A model generated the notes under the pieces. That model was not told the origin of the DNA. It ran no database searches and was given only the letters and a program-made list of their open reading frames with translations. The translations under genes and the position numbers were made by a program. DNA of 64,000 nt from Streptomyces sp. SS1-1 (GTDB lineage Bacteria; Actinomycetota; Actinomycetes; Streptomycetales; Streptomycetaceae). Numbering within the stretch: the first letter of the stretch is position 1; every line of letters starts with the position of its first letter. This document shows, in pieces, positions 60,401-64,000 of this stretch. The stretch covers positions 1 through 64,000 of the forward strand of contig NZ_WBXN01000004.1 of assembly GCF_008973465.1 (NCBI RefSeq), written 5' to 3'.

Positions 60401-63400
60401 GGGGTGAGTCGTCGGCGCTCACGTGCTCGACGGTCACGTGCAGGCGGTCCCCACCGGGCAGCCGGTGGGCCGGGTCGTTGAGCAACTGCCGTACGCCGTC
60501 GTCCAGTCGGCGGCGTACCTGCTCGGCCTGGTCCTCGGGGCCCCGGATGGCCAGGCGCACCGTGAGGTCGGTGACCGGCTCGCCCCCATACGTGAAGCGG
60601 CGGGCGTCGAAGCCGGAGCGCACCACGAAGCGCGGACGGCTGTCGCGCGGGCGGGGTGTGACCGTGGAGGGCTGTTGCGGGGGCGCGTCGGTGCCCTGCG
60701 GCAGTCGCGGGGACGTGCCCCGCGCCGGCGAGCCGGGCAGGTCGTCGGTGTCCATGGCCTCGTCGCCGGACTCGTACTCGGACGAGGACCCGGCGGGGTA
60801 CTGCTCGTGCGTCCCCTCGGTCCGCTCGCCCTGGAGAACGCCGCCCTGGTCCAGGTAGGCGCCGATGTCTTCCGCGTTGTCCCTGATGTGCCGCACCAAC
60901 GGCGGCCGTTCCCGCATCCACTGGGGCATGCGCCAGCCGGGGAAGAACATGCCGTGGGTCCCGGACGCCTGGACGCGGTGGCCGAGCGGGCGCCCGATGT
61001 GCTCGTTGACCGCCTGGTAGGCCAGGTCGCAGGAGGCGCAGGCCATCTTGAACCCGCCCATGGGAAGCGTCCGCGGCGCGTCCGGGTCGCCGGGGTTGTT
61101 CTCCCAGTGGGCGACCCAGTGCCCGAGGAGGGTGAGTTCACCGTGCTCGGAGCCGTGTTCCCCGGGTGCCGGGGTGCCGTCGCGGCCCGCCACGTTGAGG
61201 ATGCGGGGGTTCGCCAGCGCCCGCTTGACGAGGTCGAGTTCGGGTGATGCGGGATGGTAGAGCCGGTACCAGCCGGTGGCGAGCGCCCGCAGCTTCGTAC
61301 GGTCCCGGACGTCCCGCGCGACAGCGGGTCGTCTGCGGGCCAGCCACCGCTCGTCGCGCCTCCACTGCTGCCGCTCCCCCGCCAGTCGCCGCTGCTCCTG
61401 CTCGGCGGCCGTCTCGTCCGCCAGGAGCGTCTGCCACTGCTGCTCCAGGGTGTCGTCCCACTCCCCCGTGTCGTACTGCTCCTCCAGCCGCGTCCGCAGG
61501 CGCGCCTGCCCGGCGGTCCGGTCGGCGAGGTCGCGCTCGTCCTGGTCGAGCCGGGCCGCCCACCGCCGGTGGGACTCCTCGTCCCTGGACCACTGCTCCA
61601 GCTCCCGCACCCGCTGGGTGCCGCCCGGCTCCTGACCGGTGACGAACCAGCGCAGTTCCCGCTCGACCAGGGCGGCCTCGTCGGCGGTGAGCGCCTTCGC
61701 GCCCGTGTTGCCGGCGATGCCGAGCGAACCGTCCGGCAGGACGGTGACGGCGATGTGCGGGGTGACCTGGGCGTCGGCCTGCCGGTCCGGCTTGCGGAGC
61801 ACCTCCTTCACCAGACGGGCGACCCGGTCCAGCATCCGCAGCGTGACCTCGCGGTCCCGCTCGGACGTTCCGGGCGGCCTCGTCTGCGTGAAGGGAACCC
61901 CGGTCCCGAGGCCGAGTGCCTCCCGCAGCACCTCGTACTCCTCGGAGGACAGCCGGCCGGCCTGCTCCACCTGGTCCAGGGCCTCGGGCACCCCGATCCC
62001 GGTGTGCTCGGTGAACGCGCTGTCAAACGCCACGTCGGGGAGGCCGCCGAGTCGTGCGTTGCGCCGCCGGACCACGTCCAGCAGGGCGTCGGCCCTCAGC
62101 TCGGGCTCCTCCAGCAGAGTGGCGAACTCGACCGCGAACGGGTGCTCCGGGCCCGCCTCGACGGCCTCCCGCTCGCTCTCGGAGCCGGAGTCGAGGTCCA
62201 TCTCGACGTCCGAGTCCGCTCCCGACAGCGTGTGCAGGTCGTACGCCTCCTCCTCGCCGGGCAGTCCCGGGAGGTCCCCGTCGGTCGGCGACGGGGACGG
62301 CGGGGCGGTGGCCGGGTCCTGGCTCGGTGCGGGGGCCGGGGTCCGCGGGAGCAGCGGGACGAAGTCGCCGCCGCGGCGCCGGAGCCGAAGGTGCGGGCCC
62401 GCCTCGCCGGACGGGCCGGGGTAGGTGTGGGCGGTGCCGTTCTCCTCCACGAGCGTGACGGTGGTGCCCGTCGCCGCGGCGGCCCATTCGGCGACCGCGC
62501 GGTCGGCACCGGGCCCCCAGGGAGCCTCGGCGAGATGGCGGCGCAGGTGGCCGTCGCGGGCGTCCTGGCTCGGCGCGGGCGCGCCGGGGCGGACGACGAG
62601 GGGCGGTGGTGCGAAGAGCGTGTCGCGCTCGGCTCGGGAGCCGGGCAGGCCGTTCAGGCGCATCAGCTGCGCGGGCGGCACGTCGGCGCGCCGGCGTAGG
62701 CGGCCCGCCTCGTGGCGGTCCGGTCCGGGCTGCCCGGCGGCGTGGTGCAGGGCGGTGGAGAGCGCGGCGAAGAACCCGTTGCCGCGGCCGGCGGGCGCGC
62801 CCTGGGTGTAGGTGGCGCCGTCCGGTGCGGTGAGGACGCCGTCGCGGGCGAGACGGTAGCGCGGGCCGTTGGTGTCGGCGGGTGGGTGCCAGGGCGGGGT
62901 GGCGTGGCTGCGGTGCGCGGGGGCGGGGTCCGCGATCTCGTCGTCCGGGGCGGTGCCCGAGGGGGCCGCCGTCGCCGGCAGCGCGGTGGCGACCGGGGCC
63001 GGGGAGCCGGGCGGGAGGGCGGCGTGGAAGTAGCCGTCGGCGGCGAGGAGGACGGCTTCGGTGGCCGGGTCGACGGCGGCCGGGTCGGTGCCGTGCGGGA
63101 GGAAGCGCTGTTCGCGGCCCTCACCGGTCACGACGGTCAGCGGGGTGCCGAGGAGCCGCGCGGCGAGGGCGGGCAGCAGGTCGGCGCCGCCGTGGTCGCC
63201 GGCGCGGCGTTCCGGCCGGGCGAGGTGTGCGGTGTCCGCCCCCGCGGTGTCCGCCCCGGCGGTGCCGGTCTGCGGCGGCTCGACGGCGAAGGGCCGGAGC
63301 AGGGCGGCGGTGGCGAGGGCCACCCGTTGCCCCGGGGACGGCCAGAACGTCAGCGGAAGCCGGCCGAACGCGTCGAACTCGGCCTGCTGGGCGGGGGTCA

Positions 63401-64000
63401 ACCGCACACCCGCGAAGTCGAGCTCCTCCTGCGTGAAGGTGTCCGCGACGTCGAGCGCGAGGGTGTCGAGCAGGTCCGCGTTGCGGCTCTCGCCGAGTTC
63501 CCAGGCGAGTCGGTTGCGGGCTGCCCGGACGGCCCGTTCGGTGATCGCCGGATCGCCGGGAGCGGCGGTGAACCGGGCCGCGAGGCCGGTGCCCAGGAGG
63601 TGGGGCAGCCGTCCGCGGTCCTGGGCGACGGCGATCAGCGCGTGGAAGAACGAGGCGCCGTCGTGCGGCATCTCGTGCACCTCGCGCGCCAGCGTGCCGT
63701 CCGGCGAGGTGAGGGTGCGCGGGGCGGAGTCGGTGGCGTCGGTGATCCGGTACGGCGCGGGCGCCTCGGAGCGCCACGCCGGCACGGTGTACTCCTGTGC
63801 CCGGTCCGGCACCGGGACGGAGGCGCGGCCCTGGTGGTGGGCGGTGAGGCGGGAGGCCGCGAGGTGCAGGCGGTGGTGGTCCGCGGCGGCGGCGTCGGTG
63901 TGCGCCTGCCGGCGGCGGACCTCCTCGCGGGCGGCCTGCCAGGCGGCGACGGCCGGTGACTGGGCCATGGCCTCGGGCAGGACGGTCGGCCGGCCGGGGT
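55974..64000 (-). CDS. giant modular protein with deaminase-like core and three tandem bi-motif metallopeptidase-like units (5' end probably outside window)
   Basis: At least 2,664 residues from the internal ATG at 63968; the frame stays open to the window edge, so the true start is probably farther out. Numbering from that ATG: two degenerate OTU-like segments (DGASFFHALIAVAQDRGRLP near 100, GNGFFAALSTALHHAAGQ near 400), in which the usual catalytic Cys is Ser or Gly. Acidic linker near 560-610. Charged helical region near 780-900. Deaminase-like pair HGEL near 942 and CASCDLAYQ near 975. Three units begin near 1111, 1631 and 2159 (PRFVVRSGFDARRF) and each contains HELTHQLGLRDEY and later GMLAHEIGLHPLASR, ending near NNRGDSIQ. 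No membrane helix or signal is seen. The whole is like a large polymorphic toxin or effector, but that role is inference. Confidence 0.8.
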   Translation of the reverse strand, partial: PGRPTVLPEAMAQSPAVAAWQAAREEVRRRQAHTDAAAADHHRLHLAASRLTAHHQGRASVPVPDRAQEYTVPAWRSEAPAPYRITDATDSAPRTLTSPDGTLAREVHEMPHDGASFFHALIAVAQDRGRLPHLLGTGLAARFTAAPGDPAITERAVRAARNRLAWELGESRNADLLDTLALDVADTFTQEELDFAGVRLTPAQQAEFDAFGRLPLTFWPSPGQRVALATAALLRPFAVEPPQTGTAGADTAGADTAHLARPERRAGDHGGADLLPALAARLLGTPLTVVTGEGREQRFLPHGTDPAAVDPATEAVLLAADGYFHAALPPGSPAPVATALPATAAPSGTAPDDEIADPAPAHRSHATPPWHPPADTNGPRYRLARDGVLTAPDGATYTQGAPAGRGNGFFAALSTALHHAAGQPGPDRHEAGRLRRRADVPPAQLMRLNGLPGSRAERDTLFAPPPLVVRPGAPAPSQDARDGHLRRHLAEAPWGPGADRAVAEWAAAATGTTVTLVEENGTAHTYPGPSGEAGPHLRLRRRGGDFVPLLPRTPAPAPSQDPATAPPSPSPTDGDLPGLPGEEEAYDLHTLSGADSDVEMDLDSGSESEREAVEAGPEHPFAVEFATLLEEPELRADALLDVVRRRNARLGGLPDVAFDSAFTEHTGIGVPEALDQVEQAGRLSSEEYEVLREALGLGTGVPFTQTRPPGTSERDREVTLRMLDRVARLVKEVLRKPDRQADAQVTPHIAVTVLPDGSLGIAGNTGAKALTADEAALVERELRWFVTGQEPGGTQRVRELEQWSRDEESHRRWAARLDQDERDLADRTAGQARLRTRLEEQYDTGEWDDTLEQQWQTLLADETAAEQEQRRLAGERQQWRRDERWLARRRPAVARDVRDRTKLRALATGWYRLYHPASPELDLVKRALANPRILNVAGRDGTPAPGEHGSEHGELTLLGHWVAHWENNPGDPDAPRTLPMGGFKMACASCDLAYQAVNEHIGRPLGHRVQASGTHGMFFPGWRMPQWMRERPPLVRHIRDNAEDIGAYLDQGGVLQGERTEGTHEQYPAGSSSEYESGDEAMDTDDLPGSPARGTSPRLPQGTDAPPQQPSTVTPRPRDSRPRFVVRSGFDARRFTYGGEPVTDLTVRLAIRGPEDQAEQVRRRLDDGVRQLLNDPAHRLPGGDRLHVTVEHVSADDSPHLTVDLAGRDRAMDQTTWWADASPAHLVHELTHQLGLRDEYRDADSPHRPHVPGSLLGALDEPPEDASLTAAGLRDRHLALLSALIGEVTPQPQQESRTWDAARATATPVTRRSVWVDPVSLPRTGPAEVPARTPQAAAITPFRSGTYEFTNLKHTDETYRDKAVRIIDLLRRHDTIREYVGGRPCRITLHVRTTETPADVIDRGEAGVDINLASYYFEKYDIGHIMGMLAHEIGLHPLASRNTNIPDEEEMFAGVPLAVPGLTDLRTPRSMSTEGAGQADHIMAAFPSSTRHRIYRDIVVRMATVLAQDVQAGEEGAKAKDVTDLIDTYLMDLATIAVTNDRRKDAAWEPRYTAKVYNAYKEMFAAQLPDDSPVRPLLPANKSWYNVTGNFLGLGTSLAFNNQGDSIQTAGATAGEARPRLPQAGTGTAPPPTGTSQRRRDNRPRFVVRSGFDARRFSYDGEPVTDLTVRVALRGTDAQAAQVHDRLTAGVHEFLNNPGHRLPNGDRLHVTVELVRPEDSPHLTVDLAGRDRVMDQNTWWADADPVHLVHELTHQLGLRDEYRDADAPHRPHIPGSLLGALDERPDDASLTPAGLRGRHLALLGALVGPVTPSPHPQDEERTWDAARTGTAPVTRRSVWVDPVSLPGTRPAGTGTGVPARMPQDGTLTPFKSGNFEFTNLKHTNERYRDKAVRIIELLGDHPTIRDYIGGRPCRITLHLRTTETPADVRDLGDDGVQINLASYYFEKYDIGYVMGMLAHEIGLHPLASRNRDIPDEEAMFRGIPLPVPGLADLRTPRTMNTDSAGQADHIMAAFPSSTRHRIYRDIVLQMADMLARAARDGVEGAKAKDVTDLIDCYLMDVASIAITSDYRMNAAKEPGNTAKVYNAYKALLAQHLPEDSPARPLLPADKGLFGVVRDFAQLATSLAANNRGDSIQQPLTGDEASPRLPRGTDAPPQRTSAVTPRPRDGRPRFVVRAGFDARRFSYGGEPVTDLTVRLAIRGPQDQAARVRERLAAGVREFLNAPAHRLPNGDRLHVTVEHVDPSGSPQLTVDLVGRDRAMDQNTWWADADPVQLVHELTHQLGLRDEYRDAASPHRPHVPGSLLGAPNEPPEDASLAAGGLRGRHLALLGALIGDVTPAPTADAPPTWDAARAAAVPVPHTSVWVDPVSLPGRGAGSASADGVPARTRQDSSAPAQPAHVPFSSGNFTFTNLKFTEDRYLAKAVRIIDLLRRHDTIREYVGGRPCRITLHVRTTETPADVIDRGAAGVDINLASYYFEKYDIGHIMGMLAHEIGLHPLASRNTNIPDEEEMFAGVPLAVPGLTDLRTPRTMSTEGAGQADHIMAAFPSSTRHGIYRDIVVAMAVILEQDAAAGADGARPGDVTDLIDCYLMDLASIAVTNDHRMNAATEPGYTARVFNAYKQALLDRLPAGSPLRALVPSDKSMFGVINDFRRIGTYLAINNRGDSIQQTGQA
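57590..59076 (-). repeat. giant gene, unit 2
   Basis: The middle unit (from about residue 1631 to 2126), with HELTHQLG near 1739 and HEIGLH near 1948. Protein similarity to units 1 and 3 is high, but many silent differences make it the most diverged at DNA level. Confidence 0.8.
59180..60637 (-). repeat. giant gene, unit 1
   Basis: The first unit (from about residue 1111 to 1596), with HELTHQLG near 1218 and HEIGLH near 1420. It shares a long near-identical DNA tract with unit 3. Confidence 0.8.

Noticed and set aside
57714-60407. Plus-strand open frame of 897 codons opposite the giant gene
   Set aside because: Low-complexity Gly/Arg/Val translation mirroring the repeated units; the minus strand holds the conserved motifs.

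Overview
The window is about 64 kb of very GC-rich actinobacterial DNA. Strong G/C bias at third codon positions, GTG starts, GTGA/ATGA stop-start overlaps and many TetR/MerR/SDR pairs all suggest Streptomyces or a close relative. The assignment is from composition and gene families only. Most of the window reads as accessory chromosome: small enzyme-plus-regulator units, several decayed genes, and a few unusual operons.

Layout. 1-9,067: 3' part of a LuxR regulator; an alpha/beta hydrolase with an ABM monooxygenase; a damaged flavin-transfer module (apbE, FMN-binding protein with a frameshift, N-terminally short ferric reductase-like protein); a universal stress protein; an SDR; a START/SRPBCC-like protein; a quinone oxidoreductase. 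9,068-18,960: a decayed, island-like stretch. It holds a tetR gene cut and joined to the head of an ornithine cyclodeaminase gene, several frameshifted relics, a membrane Mrr-type nuclease, a low-GC gene, an HNH nuclease pseudogene, a tRNA-Cys-like sequence, a two-domain methyltransferase of the FxLD type with the remnant of a second one, and an intact TetR/SDR pair with clear operators. 18,973-25,928: a MoxR-DUF58-DUF4129 operon and a membrane CDP-glycerol glycerophosphotransferase. 27,102-32,986: an operon of an HSP90-like ATPase with two TPR/helical-repeat proteins. 33,312-38,694: small proteins, a PEP-mutase-family enzyme, a MerR regulator, a hairpin-rich gene-free segment and an RNase J. 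38,761-53,530: redox and regulatory pairs (disulfide oxidoreductase, MerR/SDR, Lrp/valine dehydrogenase, acyl-CoA dehydrogenase, TetR/SDR, MerR/epimerase, CBS-BON protein). 53,584-55,802: a cis-prenyltransferase coupled to an MpaB/rubber-oxygenase-family protein fused to EF-hands. 55,974 to the right edge: one open reading frame of more than 2,670 codons on the minus strand.

The giant gene is the most unusual object. Its N-terminal part has two degenerate OTU-like segments, an acidic linker and a charged helical region, then a deaminase-like HxE...CxxC core. After that come three tandem units of roughly 520 residues, each with a HELTHQLGLRDEY zincin motif and a HEIGLH motif. About 400 bp of unit 1 and unit 3 are almost identical while unit 2 has diverged, which points to gene conversion. 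The UppS/MpaB-EF-hand pair and the HSP90/TPR operon are the next best candidates for undescribed systems.

Regulation is visible in several places. There are palindromes between divergent or adjacent gene pairs (TetR at 9,030, 17,338 and 17,390; MerR at 40,721 and 52,648; nested inverted repeats between lrp and the dehydrogenase gene). One promoter fires so close to its ATG (40,754) that the mRNA is probably leaderless. Several broken frames sit in GC-rich or homopolymeric stretches, so sequencing error must be excluded before calling them all pseudogenes.
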